Part shown: in pieces, positions 8,059-18,162 of the stretch
Layout: each line of letters begins with the position of its first letter
Numbering within the stretch: position 1 is the stretch's first letter
DNA from: Corynebacterium felinum
GTDB taxonomy: Bacteria; Actinomycetota; Actinomycetes; Mycobacteriales; Mycobacteriaceae
Length of the DNA stretch: 64,000 nt
Direction of reading: 5' to 3'
NCBI RefSeq assembly: GCF_030408755.1
Contig: NZ_CP047209.1
Span: 2,790,001 to 2,854,000, forward strand
Translations under genes and position numbers: made by a program
Notes under the pieces: generated by a model
Databases searched by the model: none
Told to the model about the DNA's origin: nothing
What the model saw: only the letters and a program-made list of their open reading frames with translations

Positions 8059-9444
8059 TTAGGACTCCTTCATACCTGCTGCTTGGATGGCGGTGATGGC
8101 GACGGTGTTGACGATATCGGGTACGGTTGCGCCGCGCGAGAGGTCGTTGACGGGCTTGTTCAAACCTTGCAGGATGGGGCCAACTGCGAGTGCATGGCCG
8201 GTGCGCTGGGCGGTTTTGTAGCCGATGTTGCCTGCTTCGAGGTCTGGGAAGATGAAGACGTTTGCTTGGCCGGCAACGGCAGATTCGGGCATTTTTTTCT
8301 TTGCGACGCCGGGGTCGACGGCTGCGTCGAACTGCAGCGGGCCGTCGACAAGCACGGCTGGATCGAGGCTGCGGGCGTGGTTGACTGCGGCAACACAGCG
8401 GTCGACGTCGGGGCCGGTGCCGGAGGTGCCGGTGGAGTAGCTGAGCATGGCGACGCGGGGTTCGATGCCGAATTGGGCGGCGGTGCGTGCGGAGACCACG
8501 GCGATTTCGCCGAGTTGTTCGGCAGTCGGGTTGGGGTTGACCGCGCAGTCTCCGAAGGCCCAGAGGCGTCCGCGCATCACCATGAGGAAGATGGAGGAGA
8601 CAACGGAGGCGCCGGGTTGGGTTTTGATGATTTGGAAGGAAGGCTTAATGGTGTGGGCGGTGGTGTGGGCAGCACCAGAGACCATGCCGTCGGCAAGGCC
8701 TTTGTGGATCATCATGGTGGCGAAGTAGGAGATGTCGCCCATGGTTTCGTGGGCGGATTCTTCAGTCACACCTTTGTGTTTGCGCAGTTCGAAGAAGTCG
8801 GCGGCGAACTCTTCGCGCAGTGGGCTGTGATCGGGATCGAGCAGTTGTGCTTTGCTGAGATCCACCCCGAGTTCCTGACTGCGTTCCCTAATAGAGTCGG
8901 GGTTGCCAAGAATGGTCAGTTCGCAGACGTCTTCGGCCAGTAGTTGGCCAGCGGCGGTGAGGATGCGGTCGTCGTCGCCTTCGGGCAGGACGATGTGGGC
9001 GCGCTTCTCTTTGGCTTTGGCTAAAAGCCAGTGCTCGAAGACGTCGGCGTTCATGACGACCTCGACGTCGGTGGTGGCGACTGCTGCGGCGAGCGCGGCG
9101 TAATCAGGGGTTTCGGTGGCGACGTCGATAAGCACGGCGCCGAGTTCTTCAGCTTCGGTGCGGGCTAGTTTCACGCCGAGTTCGTCGGTGTCGGCGAGAA
9201 CGATGACACCGACGCCCAGTGCGGCGGCGGCGCGCAGGTCAAAGTTGTAGTTGCCGGTGCCGGTGTAGAGCACTGCTTCGTCGGTGGCGTGGGCGAGCGC
9301 GTTGGCGATGGTGGGTTCGCCGTCCACGAGTGGGCGGATGGTGACGTTGAGGTGCTGGGCGAGTTGTTCTACTTCTGACTCAACGAATGGTCGGCCAACG
9401 GTGGTGACAAGAACAGAGCGGCGGGTGTTTTGAGCCTGGGTCAC
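8059..9444 (-). CDS. pta: phosphate acetyltransferase
   Basis: This 461-residue enzyme transfers acetyl between CoA and phosphate. The C-terminal PTA domain (about 135-460) carries motifs such as LPEGDDDRIL and YSTGTSGTGPD. The N-terminal part is a short DRTGG-like regulatory region. The P-loop domain of long enterobacterial Pta is absent, as is usual in corynebacteria. The start is a GTG at 9444 behind GGAAGGG with eight-base spacing. It is the promoter-proximal gene of pta-ackA. I found no convincing RamA, RamB or GlxR box upstream by eye, although these regulate the operon in C. glutamicum. Confidence 0.96.
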   Translation of the reverse strand: MTQAQNTRRSVLVTTVGRPFVESEVEQLAQHLNVTIRPLVDGEPTIANALAHATDEAVLYTGTGNYNFDLRAAAALGVGVIVLADTDELGVKLARTEAEELGAVLIDVATETPDYAALAAAVATTDVEVVMNADVFEHWLLAKAKEKRAHIVLPEGDDDRILTAAGQLLAEDVCELTILGNPDSIRERSQELGVDLSKAQLLDPDHSPLREEFAADFFELRKHKGVTEESAHETMGDISYFATMMIHKGLADGMVSGAAHTTAHTIKPSFQIIKTQPGASVVSSIFLMVMRGRLWAFGDCAVNPNPTAEQLGEIAVVSARTAAQFGIEPRVAMLSYSTGTSGTGPDVDRCVAAVNHARSLDPAVLVDGPLQFDAAVDPGVAKKKMPESAVAGQANVFIFPDLEAGNIGYKTAQRTGHALAVGPILQGLNKPVNDLSRGATVPDIVNTVAITAIQAAGMKES

Positions 9445-9640
9445 GTGAAGATCCCTTCCGAAGTGTTATGGGCTGTGTTTTCAACAGTATTGTCACCCAG
9501 CAAAGAGTTTCGCGGGTGTGAATCAACCCATAAGTTTACAGGTTCGTCATCTACAACACATACACTCTCGCAACTTTTATCGATCCGTATTTTCAGCACC
9601 CAAACGCGCCTGAAGAAAACTGCTGCTTAACGCATAAAAA

Positions 9641-9677
9641 AACCCTTATGCTTTCTCGGTATGTGAAAGCATAAGGG
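9641..9677 (-). terminator. terminator of the giant surface-protein gene
   Basis: AACCCTTATGCTTTC (9641-9655) pairs with GAAAGCATAAGGGT (9664-9677). On the minus strand the hairpin is followed by seven T residues. It lies 32 bases downstream of the stop codon at 9709. Confidence 0.9.
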
Positions 9678-9708
9678 TGTTTATTTGTGTCACAGGTTAC
9701 GCGCGCTA

Positions 9709-12700
9709 TTAGCGGTTGCGACGGCGCATGAGGAATGCTCCGGCACCAACGAGCAGCAACGCGACAAACAGTAGCCAGATCACGTTCGCGCCGGTTTCGG
9801 CGAGTTGTGGCTTGGCGGATTCAGGTTGTGGCTGATCCTTTGCCTGACCTTTCACTTTAGCCTTGCCCGCTTCTGGGGCAGACTGAGTTGCTGGCGCTAC
9901 CTGCACACCTTCAGCTGGTGGCTGTGGTTGTGCGTTTTCTGGCAGCTTTGGCAGCAGGGCGATGATGCCTGCACCGATGGGGATCAGGGCGAGAACACCC
10001 AGCAGTGGGATGAGGTTGGTGTACTTGTTTTCAAAATGCACCACGACCTTGCTGTCCTTAACTGCTACCTCCACGGTCTTGGGTGCTTCTGCCTTGAGCG
10101 AGTAGCCGTCGCGCTTGGCTTTGGCTTCGTCTTCGGCAACGGTGCACTTCACACCGGTGGGCACTGCGGCATTGAGGATGGTTTCGGTGCCGTCACCTGG
10201 CACTAGGACGCGTCCTTCAGCGACCACGTTGTTGTGTCCGTCGCGGCAGGTGTAGGTGAAGTCGAAGCTTTGCGACGCCCACTTCTGCTCACCTGTTACC
10301 GTCTTGACCACCGCAAGTGGGGCCACATCACGGGTGTAGCTGTTGGTGATGGTGATGCTGCGGGCGGCGTCGTCAAGCACAGCAGGGGCAACCTCGCCGA
10401 GTGTGTAACCTGCAAATTGCGCGGAATCGAGATTCTCTGTCACCTCGCAACGCGCGCCCTTGGCAAAGGACTTCGCGGTGGCAACTGGGGTGCCGTCACC
10501 TGGTACCAGCAGGGTTTCCGTGACCTCACCTGCAATCGGATCGGTGCAGCGCAGCTTAAACTCAAACTTCTGCTGCGCAGCATCAGCAGGAAGATCACCG
10601 GCAAGCTTCTTAGCAACCTGGAATGTCGCAAACTCCGTGCTGTACTTGTTCACCAACGCAACCTCAGCAGTAGCAGACGGTGCCGCGCTGATACGCACCA
10701 CACCATCAGCCGGGGTGGATGTTGCTTCCAGCACCGCAAATTGAGCCTGTGCCGCGGCAACATCTTCAGTGAAAGTACACTCACCCTCGGGCAGACGCTC
10801 AATCGACTGCTGGTAGTTATTGTCCTTGCTCAAGGTCAACGTACCCGTAGTTGGTGCAAAACCATCACCCAGCGGGCTGTTAACAACAGGGGTGCACTGG
10901 TAATTCACGGTGAATGCTTCAGGCGCAAGCGCGGCAGCATTACCAATCACCGACTTGGAGACCACAACCGAATCTTCCAGCACGGTGTAGTTATTTTCCA
11001 GACTAATCTCGTTAGCACCGGTACCAACCACAATTTCAGCACCAGCCTTATGTGCAAGGCTCATGCCGTTGACTTTCGCGGCCTCCATATCTTCAACCAC
11101 GTGGCAGCGGGCACCCAATGGGATACCTGCAACAGTCTGGCCAGCATCGCCTGCTGGGACCATGAGGTCACGGCTAAATTCTGCACCATTGTGGGTACAC
11201 ACCAGTTGCGCCTTGAAGGCGGTTGGGACGCTAGGCTGAGCAGTTTCAGGCTTGACGTTGACTGCCTTCTTCACCACGACGTCGGCTACTGCCCACTTGT
11301 AGGTATTAGTGAATTCAACAGTCTTTGCCCCATCCACCACAACGGTTTGTGCTGGGCTGACAGTAAGGAATTCGAAACCTGGAACTTCTGTCTTCGAAGG
11401 GTCCGCATCTTCGCTGATCTCGCAGCTGGTGCCGACACTGACCGTGCCAAGGGAAACAGTCTGGCCTGCAGCTACAGCCACAGTGCCTTCCTTAACACCT
11501 GCAACTGCATCCTCACAGCGGTAGTTGAAGTTAAACTTCTTGCCTTCCGCAGCCTTCTCAAGGTCAGCCTGGGTGCCACCGTTGACAGCATCAAGAACAA
11601 TGTTCTTCTTCACCGCAATCTCAGCAACATCCTTGTTATAGGTGTTAGTGAAAGTCACACCCAGTGTTTCCTTATCACCCACGGTGAATTCCTGGCTCGA
11701 TGCACCGTCAACCTTTGGCGAAGCAACATCACCACGCGTAAACACGGAGGACACTACAGCATCCACCCCTGCAATCTGCGCAGGATCAACCTCAGTGACG
11801 GTGCACTTACCAGCTGGAACATCGAATTTCGCTGGTGTACGCGGGGTCACTGTGTATTCAGCAGGTGCAAATGGTGCCCGCGACAGTGTTTCGCATTGGA
11901 CACGGAACTTGTATTCCTGATCAAGGTGACCTTCACCGCTAATACGATCAATCACTGTGCCGTTGACGACCTTGGACAGGTTCACGGTAGACTTCTGCGC
12001 CTCGTAGGTGTTGGTCACAGTGATCTTATTTTCGGCACCGGCGCCAATAGTGATGGTTTCACCATTGTCATGGGTGTGGGTGTAGCCAACAAAGCCTGCA
12101 GCCTTTTCCTCTACACGACAGGTCGCACCGACTGGAATACGCGGCACTGTAATTTCCTGATCAGCCCGAAGCTCAATTTCCTGATCAGCCAACGGCTGAC
12201 CTGCAAGTTCACACTTCAGAGTAGCGTCAAACAGTGTCGGCAATTGAGGCTTTTCAGTATCAGGAATCGCGTTAACAATCTTCGCTACCTTTAGTTCGGT
12301 AGGCGCTTGCTTGTATGTATTAGTGAACGTGTGGGTTTGGTCATTTTGACCCTTATTCACAGTCACAAATTCGTAGCCACTAATATCTCGCGTATTTTGC
12401 TGTTCATCAACCTTACAGGTAGTCCCAACACTGAAACGACCACCGGGGTACACGATTGGGACTGGATTGCCATCACCCTTCGCTGTGACCATACCAGTCT
12501 TATTCCCTGCAAGCGGATCCTCACAAGTCCACTGGAAATTGAAGTCATGCTGTTGAGCAGCAAGTGCTAAGTGCTCAGCTAGGCCACCATTCACATTGTC
12601 AAATTCTACGTTCTTCTGTACAAAAATCGTTGTGAATCGTGCGTCATAGGTGTTCGTGAAAGTGACTTTCTTTGCGTCACCAGTCTCGAATGTAATAGGA

Positions 12701-15700
12701 GTCGTAGCTACGCTCGTACCATTGTCACCGTCACTGCTAACCCACGAGGTATCAGGAAGGATGTCCTTGATTTCAACGACTTCTTCATCAACTGTACAAG
12801 TACCAACTGGAACCTTAACCGGTTGTGAATCCACGCCTCGTTTGAGGGTAACTCGCTCACGGAATTCCGCGCCCACTTCAGGAGTACACCTGATATCAAA
12901 GGTGAAATCAACATCAGCCTGGTTCGGCTTGGGGTTTTCCCTATCAATGATCTCGATAGCCGGACCAGCAACTACCTTGTGCAACACCAACGTTGCTTCA
13001 CGCTTGCTAAATGCGTTTGTCACATTTACTTCAAGCTTGGCGTTTTCGCGCACTTCAAAGTTGGTAGAACCATCAGCCGCATTGGTAATTGCAACACTGT
13101 TGAAGTTGTAACCTGCTGCCTTAGCGTCGTTGACCAATGCATCTTGATTAATTTCTTCAAAAGTACAGGCACCGACTGGAACTTCAATTTCCTGCGATGG
13201 AGTTCCCGGAACCACATTTACAACATCAGTTGTTTGACCACAGGTGTATCGAACTGGGTAGCTACGAGCCTTCAGCTCGGCGCTTTCAATGTCAGGATCA
13301 ACGATCTTATTGATCTGAATAACACCAGTCTTGCCCGACCACTTGTTGGTCAGCGTAACCACATTTTCAGCTGGAGCGCCAGTGACAACCACACGGTTTT
13401 CAGGAACAGAGAATTCATGCCCAACGTAGTTCGAAGTTGGAGTATTCCAAGCATCGCCTACTGGTTGGGTTTCTTGCAATGTACAAGACGAACCCAAAGG
13501 AATTCCTGATACCTCTAATGGGTTGTTTTCAGAGACATTTCGAGTGACATCTGCGTTCCCACAGTTGTAAGTCACTTCAAACTCTGTGGGGAAGCCTGCA
13601 CCTGCATCAGCTGGTCGTGGAAGAACCTTCTTGTTCAGTGTGAAACCACCGGTAGGCAGCTTGTATTTATTGGTGACCGTATGAGAAACAGGATCTTGAT
13701 CAGCTGCGCCGACGGTAACCTGCTCATCGTTGCCTTCTTGGGTCAAGATGTACAAGCCACGCTCGGAAGTGTCACGATCTTCAGTGATCGTACATTTTTG
13801 ACCTTCTTTAAGATTCGGAACCTCGATACCAGCAGCGTTATTAGCCGGAACCTTGATCGGGAATCGTTGGTCACCGCAGACTACTGTGACGTCAAATTCC
13901 TCGTTCGAGAATTTTTCAACTTCAGCATTATTGCCATCGAAGTGCTCAACGGAACGCTTCTTCACCACAATCTTGCTGAACTTCTTGTAATCATTACGAA
14001 TCTCAACTACTGAACCGCCAGCTTCAACCACAATATTCTGTGGTGTAGCAAGATTGACAAAGTATCCTGCAGGAGCATTCGGGGCTTGAGTTTCGGCCAC
14101 TACACAGGTTGCGCCAACCTCAACATCATTAAGTTCGACTTCCGAACCGTTGCCAGTAATATCCGCTGCCCCTTGAGTACCATCCGAACAGGCATAAGAA
14201 ACCTTAAAGGTCTCGGCATTTGCTGCCTCCAAGTTGCCATCTCGATAAACAACTTTCTTTGCTTTGAGCTTGGCAAGTTCTGTACGCGCTTGATTCTTCA
14301 CCTTCACGTTCACAAACTTATCCGTGTCTGGCATATCGGCTACCAGTGGACCTGCAGCAAAGTTACCCTGATCCTTGCTAAACGTCGGAGTACCCCAGAC
14401 GACGTTGCCAACGGCAGGAAGATTCGGTTCAGAGATCGTTACTTTGGTCCCGTATGGAAGATACAGTGGATTCTGTTTTACGCCAGCTTGAACCTCAACC
14501 TTAATTGTTCCGCCAGTTCGGTCCGCATTGTATTTAACCTTGGGGTACGTGGCGTCCTGCTCGGGATAGAGCTGTTCAAATGGCTGCATCCCATCAACAT
14601 TGGGATACGTGCCATTGTTATTGGTACCAGGGAACTTGTAGTCAATATGAACTTCAAACTTCTGCCCGTCTGAGACATGCTTAATTCCGCTACCTTCGAT
14701 TTCCTTGTCGATGGCTAATTTCGCATATCCTGGCTTAGTTTCCGCTTCTGCACCTGCGGCAATTGTTTGACTACGCGATGCAGTGGCATTTAAGGAAGTA
14801 CCTTCGATCGTGACGTTATTGCGGTAGACAAAACCCGGTGTTGGTTTACCACCCTCAAACTTCACGGGGATACTCACCGAGTAGTTAGCATCTGGACGGA
14901 AAGGTCCTGTTAAAACGATCTTTAATGCCGCGCCGTCCTTTTCAAGGCGCACTTTGAAAGTGCCATGACCTTCTTGAGTCGCTTGCGCAGTGTTATCTGT
15001 TCCTGTCACCCCAACAAGCTCTACTCGCTTCGCTGGAATATCAAACTTACTATTTTGGAAATACAAAAGATGCGACTCATTGAGCGAATAGTTCATCTTC
15101 GGCCCGAGATAGTCGACAAGAGTAACTGTATTCTCAGTTTTCCCATCAAAAGTTGTGGTGTCACCGCGCTTGCTCAAGTCTTCTTGAAGTCTACGAGTAT
15201 TAAACTGCACCGACCAAGCAGTGCCCGCGACAGGCTGGCCATTGCCTCCGACTGCACCAAAAGGACTAACAGACTTAGAAAGCGCCAATCTGTCATTGTA
15301 GGTAGCAGGGAGCTTGCCCTTAATCCCCTGGCCCTTAGGCAACGGAATTTGCTTAGTTTCTCCATTGATGACAAAAGGAAGGCTAGTTTCAGTACTCGAC
15401 TGATCCACACTTAACAAAGCAAAACCACGACCGGTCAGTGGCATAAAACGCTCAGCCCGAAGTTTCTCCGGCTCATCATTAAATACACACTGAAGCTTTG
15501 CCCCTTGCTCCACTCCCTTACATGTACCAATCGTCAGGGGCGAAGGTCCACCTGCCCTCGGATTCGACATCGTAATTGGGAAAGGCTGGAAGCTCTGCCC
15601 ACCATTCAATTTGAAATGTTCGGGTAGTTGAACTTCAAAATAGTCACCTTCAACAACCAAGGCATTCGAAGCGTCAAACTTAAACTTCATCTTTGCCAAG

Positions 15701-15939
15701 TTGGTTTGCTGAATTAATCCGGAATCCTGTTCCGTGCCACTGGCATCTGATGTCGCCAGATCAATATCAACCTTCACTTTTTCATTAAGCTGCTCAGCTT
15801 GCGCTTGCGGCGCTGAGAAAAACGTGGGCACAACCACCACTTGGGCGATCAGTGCCAACACTGCGCAGAGAAGAAGAACCAGCCTACCTTTCGTTAAAAA
15901 GGCGCGGTCTGCTCCTGCGGATCGCTTTTTATTCATCAC
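9709..15939 (-). CDS. giant multi-module cell-wall-anchored surface protein (DUF5979-like repeats)
   Basis: The product has 2076 residues. A signal peptide ends near residue 48 (AQA-EQ). An adhesin-like N-terminal region (about 50-540) follows. Then come 13 consecutive modules of about 90-120 residues. Each starts with a V-x-K-x-V strand, has two cysteines (around Y-x-C and C-x-V-x-E) and ends in a TN-x-Y-like strand. The Lys/Glu/Asn pattern resembles CnaB/SpaA-type folds that form internal isopeptide bonds; this is inference. The C-terminus has a hydrophobic segment (LIPLLGVLALIPIGAGIIAL), a Pro/Lys-rich linker, then the sorting signal LAETG, a TM helix and RRRNR. No sortase gene is nearby, so the housekeeping sortase would anchor it. 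GTG and ATG starts (15939, 15936) both fit AGGAAG. It is likely an adhesin. Confidence 0.9.
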   Translation of the reverse strand: MMNKKRSAGADRAFLTKGRLVLLLCAVLALIAQVVVVPTFFSAPQAQAEQLNEKVKVDIDLATSDASGTEQDSGLIQQTNLAKMKFKFDASNALVVEGDYFEVQLPEHFKLNGGQSFQPFPITMSNPRAGGPSPLTIGTCKGVEQGAKLQCVFNDEPEKLRAERFMPLTGRGFALLSVDQSSTETSLPFVINGETKQIPLPKGQGIKGKLPATYNDRLALSKSVSPFGAVGGNGQPVAGTAWSVQFNTRRLQEDLSKRGDTTTFDGKTENTVTLVDYLGPKMNYSLNESHLLYFQNSKFDIPAKRVELVGVTGTDNTAQATQEGHGTFKVRLEKDGAALKIVLTGPFRPDANYSVSIPVKFEGGKPTPGFVYRNNVTIEGTSLNATASRSQTIAAGAEAETKPGYAKLAIDKEIEGSGIKHVSDGQKFEVHIDYKFPGTNNNGTYPNVDGMQPFEQLYPEQDATYPKVKYNADRTGGTIKVEVQAGVKQNPLYLPYGTKVTISEPNLPAVGNVVWGTPTFSKDQGNFAAGPLVADMPDTDKFVNVKVKNQARTELAKLKAKKVVYRDGNLEAANAETFKVSYACSDGTQGAADITGNGSEVELNDVEVGATCVVAETQAPNAPAGYFVNLATPQNIVVEAGGSVVEIRNDYKKFSKIVVKKRSVEHFDGNNAEVEKFSNEEFDVTVVCGDQRFPIKVPANNAAGIEVPNLKEGQKCTITEDRDTSERGLYILTQEGNDEQVTVGAADQDPVSHTVTNKYKLPTGGFTLNKKVLPRPADAGAGFPTEFEVTYNCGNADVTRNVSENNPLEVSGIPLGSSCTLQETQPVGDAWNTPTSNYVGHEFSVPENRVVVTGAPAENVVTLTNKWSGKTGVIQINKIVDPDIESAELKARSYPVRYTCGQTTDVVNVVPGTPSQEIEVPVGACTFEEINQDALVNDAKAAGYNFNSVAITNAADGSTNFEVRENAKLEVNVTNAFSKREATLVLHKVVAGPAIEIIDRENPKPNQADVDFTFDIRCTPEVGAEFRERVTLKRGVDSQPVKVPVGTCTVDEEVVEIKDILPDTSWVSSDGDNGTSVATTPITFETGDAKKVTFTNTYDARFTTIFVQKNVEFDNVNGGLAEHLALAAQQHDFNFQWTCEDPLAGNKTGMVTAKGDGNPVPIVYPGGRFSVGTTCKVDEQQNTRDISGYEFVTVNKGQNDQTHTFTNTYKQAPTELKVAKIVNAIPDTEKPQLPTLFDATLKCELAGQPLADQEIELRADQEITVPRIPVGATCRVEEKAAGFVGYTHTHDNGETITIGAGAENKITVTNTYEAQKSTVNLSKVVNGTVIDRISGEGHLDQEYKFRVQCETLSRAPFAPAEYTVTPRTPAKFDVPAGKCTVTEVDPAQIAGVDAVVSSVFTRGDVASPKVDGASSQEFTVGDKETLGVTFTNTYNKDVAEIAVKKNIVLDAVNGGTQADLEKAAEGKKFNFNYRCEDAVAGVKEGTVAVAAGQTVSLGTVSVGTSCEISEDADPSKTEVPGFEFLTVSPAQTVVVDGAKTVEFTNTYKWAVADVVVKKAVNVKPETAQPSVPTAFKAQLVCTHNGAEFSRDLMVPAGDAGQTVAGIPLGARCHVVEDMEAAKVNGMSLAHKAGAEIVVGTGANEISLENNYTVLEDSVVVSKSVIGNAAALAPEAFTVNYQCTPVVNSPLGDGFAPTTGTLTLSKDNNYQQSIERLPEGECTFTEDVAAAQAQFAVLEATSTPADGVVRISAAPSATAEVALVNKYSTEFATFQVAKKLAGDLPADAAQQKFEFKLRCTDPIAGEVTETLLVPGDGTPVATAKSFAKGARCEVTENLDSAQFAGYTLGEVAPAVLDDAARSITITNSYTRDVAPLAVVKTVTGEQKWASQSFDFTYTCRDGHNNVVAEGRVLVPGDGTETILNAAVPTGVKCTVAEDEAKAKRDGYSLKAEAPKTVEVAVKDSKVVVHFENKYTNLIPLLGVLALIPIGAGIIALLPKLPENAQPQPPAEGVQVAPATQSAPEAGKAKVKGQAKDQPQPESAKPQLAETGANVIWLLFVALLLVGAGAFLMRRRNR

Positions 15940-16556
15940 TACAAAGTCTTCCTATTAGCGTGTACTAATATGCGTTCGCACCAAGGCGCAGCTAAAAGCA
16001 CGCCTAAATGCTTATGAAAATTAGATTAACATTGGGCTAATTTTATGCAAGGCTAGTTATCAATTTTTCTAAGGTCGATTCTCAGCTTGGGCTTGAGAAC
16101 ATTGTTCTCGCGACAACTTTTTTCTAGGATGGCGTTTTAGTGTCAAATTTTCCAAAGCTGCACCACGGCCCATACCGACAACCTGCTTCAATAACGAAGG
16201 TTCTATTTGTTAACCAATCCCTTAAGCACTCAATGAGAGGGCATGGAGTACCTAATCTCTCAGCAAATCTTAACGTTTTCTAAGAAATAGTGAGTGTGGA
16301 CGCTTTTTATTCTTATGATTTTTTTATCTTGTTGGCGGCTTTCGCACCACATTCCCTACCCCCTTTTAAACCCCCATTGCCTAAAAACTGCTGGTGACAC
16401 TCAAAGTTGCGACAGCACCTGGGTACATACACCGCAGCCACGGCGTCGATAAGCGACATTCCCTCACCGAAAAGAAAAGAGTAAAGTATCACACCAGCAT
16501 GGCTACACTAAGCCCCACGCTTTCCACACACGAAACCAAAGGATGTAACACACACG
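15940..16556. other. 617-bp divergent intergenic region with an inverted repeat
   Basis: This AT-rich region separates the divergent surface-protein gene and fprA, and should hold both promoters. AAAATTAG (16017-16024) and CTAATTTT (16037-16044) form an inverted repeat about 80 bases upstream of the surface-gene start, a plausible regulator site. One copy of the recurrent word CGGCGTCGATAAGC lies at 16441-16454. I see no credible ORF. Confidence 0.5.
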
Positions 16557-17924
16557 ATGTCTGAATCACGCCCGTTGCGCGTTGCAATTGTCGGAGCCGG
16601 CCCCGCAGGAATTTACGCTTCCGACCTTTTGATGAAATCGGGGCAGGAAGTCCACATTGACCTTTTTGAGCGTATGCCAGCCCCCTTCGGCCTGATCCGC
16701 TACGGTGTCGCACCCGACCACCCACGCATCAAAGGCATCGTCAACTCCCTGCACAACGTCATGAGCAAACCCAACCTGCGCTTCCTCGGCAACGTCGACA
16801 TCGGCGGGGAAATTAGCGTTGGCGAACTCAAAAAATTCTACGATGCCATTATTTTCTCAACCGGGGCAGTCGCCGACCGCGACCTAACCATTCCCGGCCA
16901 AGACCTTGAAGGCTCCCACGGCGCCGCAGAATTCGTCGGATTCTACGACGGCAACCCAGAATTCGAACGCAACTGGGATCTCTCCGCCGAAAAAGTCGCA
17001 GTCATCGGCGTCGGTAACGTCGGCCTCGACGTCGCCCGCATCCTGGCCAAGACCGGCGACGAGTTGCTGGTCACCGAAATCCCCGACAACGTCTACGCCT
17101 CCTTGAAAGAAAACAAGGCTAAAGAAGTACACGTATTCGGTCGCCGCGGCCCAGCCCAAGCAAAATTCACCCCGCTTGAGCTCAAAGAACTCGACCACTC
17201 CCCCACCATCGAAGTAGTGGTCAACCCCGAAGACATCGACTACGATGCCGCATCCGAGCAAGCACGCCGCGACTCCAAATCCCAAGACCTCGTGTGCCAA
17301 ACCCTCGAACAATACGCCATGCGCGACCCCAAAGGCGCACCGCACAAACTATTTATCCACTTCTTCGAATCCCCCGTGGAAATCCTCGGCGAAAACGGCA
17401 AAGTTGTGGGGCTGAAAACCGAACGCATGCAACTCGACGGCGACGGCGGTGTGGTAGGCACCGGCGAATTCAACATCTGGGATGTGCAAGCCGTCTACCG
17501 TGCCGTGGGTTATCGCTCCGACGCCATTAAAGACGTGCCTTTCGACGCCAACAAGGCCGTGATCCCCAACGACGGCGGACACGTCATCAACCCCGACACC
17601 GGGGACAAAGTCCCAGGGCTTTACGCCACCGGCTGGATCAAACGCGGCCCAGTTGGTTTGATCGGCAACACCAAATCGGATGCGAAAGAAACCACCGAAA
17701 TGCTGCTCGCCGACTGGGCAGCAGGTGAACTTGAACCCACCGACACCCCGCAGCTAGAGGCAGTCATCGACTTCCTCAAGGCCAAGAACATTGCCTACAC
17801 CACCTGGGATGGTTGGCACCGACTCGATACTGCTGAGCGGGAACTCGGCGCACCAGAAGGCCGCGAGCGCAAAAAGATCGTCGAGTGGGACGACATGGTT
17901 TCCCACGCACGCCACGACGCATAA
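16557..17924 (+). CDS. fprA: ferredoxin/adrenodoxin-type NADP+ reductase
   Basis: This 455-residue flavoprotein has an N-terminal FAD-binding motif VGAGPAGIYASDLL (about residues 11-24) and a second Rossmann motif GVGNVGLDVAR for NADPH (about 147-157). The C-terminal GWIKRGPVGLIGNTKSDA segment is typical of the adrenodoxin reductase family (FprA in mycobacteria). It moves electrons between NADPH and a ferredoxin. The length is normal for the family. The ATG at 16557 is preceded by AAAGGA at somewhat long spacing. It appears to be monocistronic. Confidence 0.94.
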   Translation: MSESRPLRVAIVGAGPAGIYASDLLMKSGQEVHIDLFERMPAPFGLIRYGVAPDHPRIKGIVNSLHNVMSKPNLRFLGNVDIGGEISVGELKKFYDAIIFSTGAVADRDLTIPGQDLEGSHGAAEFVGFYDGNPEFERNWDLSAEKVAVIGVGNVGLDVARILAKTGDELLVTEIPDNVYASLKENKAKEVHVFGRRGPAQAKFTPLELKELDHSPTIEVVVNPEDIDYDAASEQARRDSKSQDLVCQTLEQYAMRDPKGAPHKLFIHFFESPVEILGENGKVVGLKTERMQLDGDGGVVGTGEFNIWDVQAVYRAVGYRSDAIKDVPFDANKAVIPNDGGHVINPDTGDKVPGLYATGWIKRGPVGLIGNTKSDAKETTEMLLADWAAGELEPTDTPQLEAVIDFLKAKNIAYTTWDGWHRLDTAERELGAPEGRERKKIVEWDDMVSHARHDA

Positions 17925-18162
17925 ACACTTTTCGCCCGCACACTTTATCGCCCCCTATGCTCCACAACACCGGCATCTGCGGTGTTCGTGGTGTTCAAGG
18001 GGGCGATAGTGCTATGTGCACCCCACATCTTTGGTAGGCAGACGGCACTAGATAATGTTGTGCTTAAACAAACACTCTAGTTAGTTAAATGAGACCTTAA
18101 CCTCGGCTTATTTGAAAAAATCACAGACCCTACCCCACCACTTGCAGGTAGTCTGGACTCTT

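Noticed and set aside
9445..9600. RamB, RamA or GlxR boxes upstream of pta
   Set aside because: GCAAAGAGTTTCG vaguely resembles a RamB site and no good TGTGA-N6-TCACA was found; too weak to annotate.
10234..12294. 686-codon open frame on the plus strand
   Set aside because: It lies antisense inside the giant surface-protein gene, has no ribosome-binding site and a composition rich in Arg/Cys/His/Trp. The minus-strand frame has signal peptide, modules and sorting signal.
9709..15939. CRISPR-like or recent tandem DNA repeats in the giant surface gene
   Set aside because: The modules are similar only at protein level; no identical repeated DNA units with spacers were seen.
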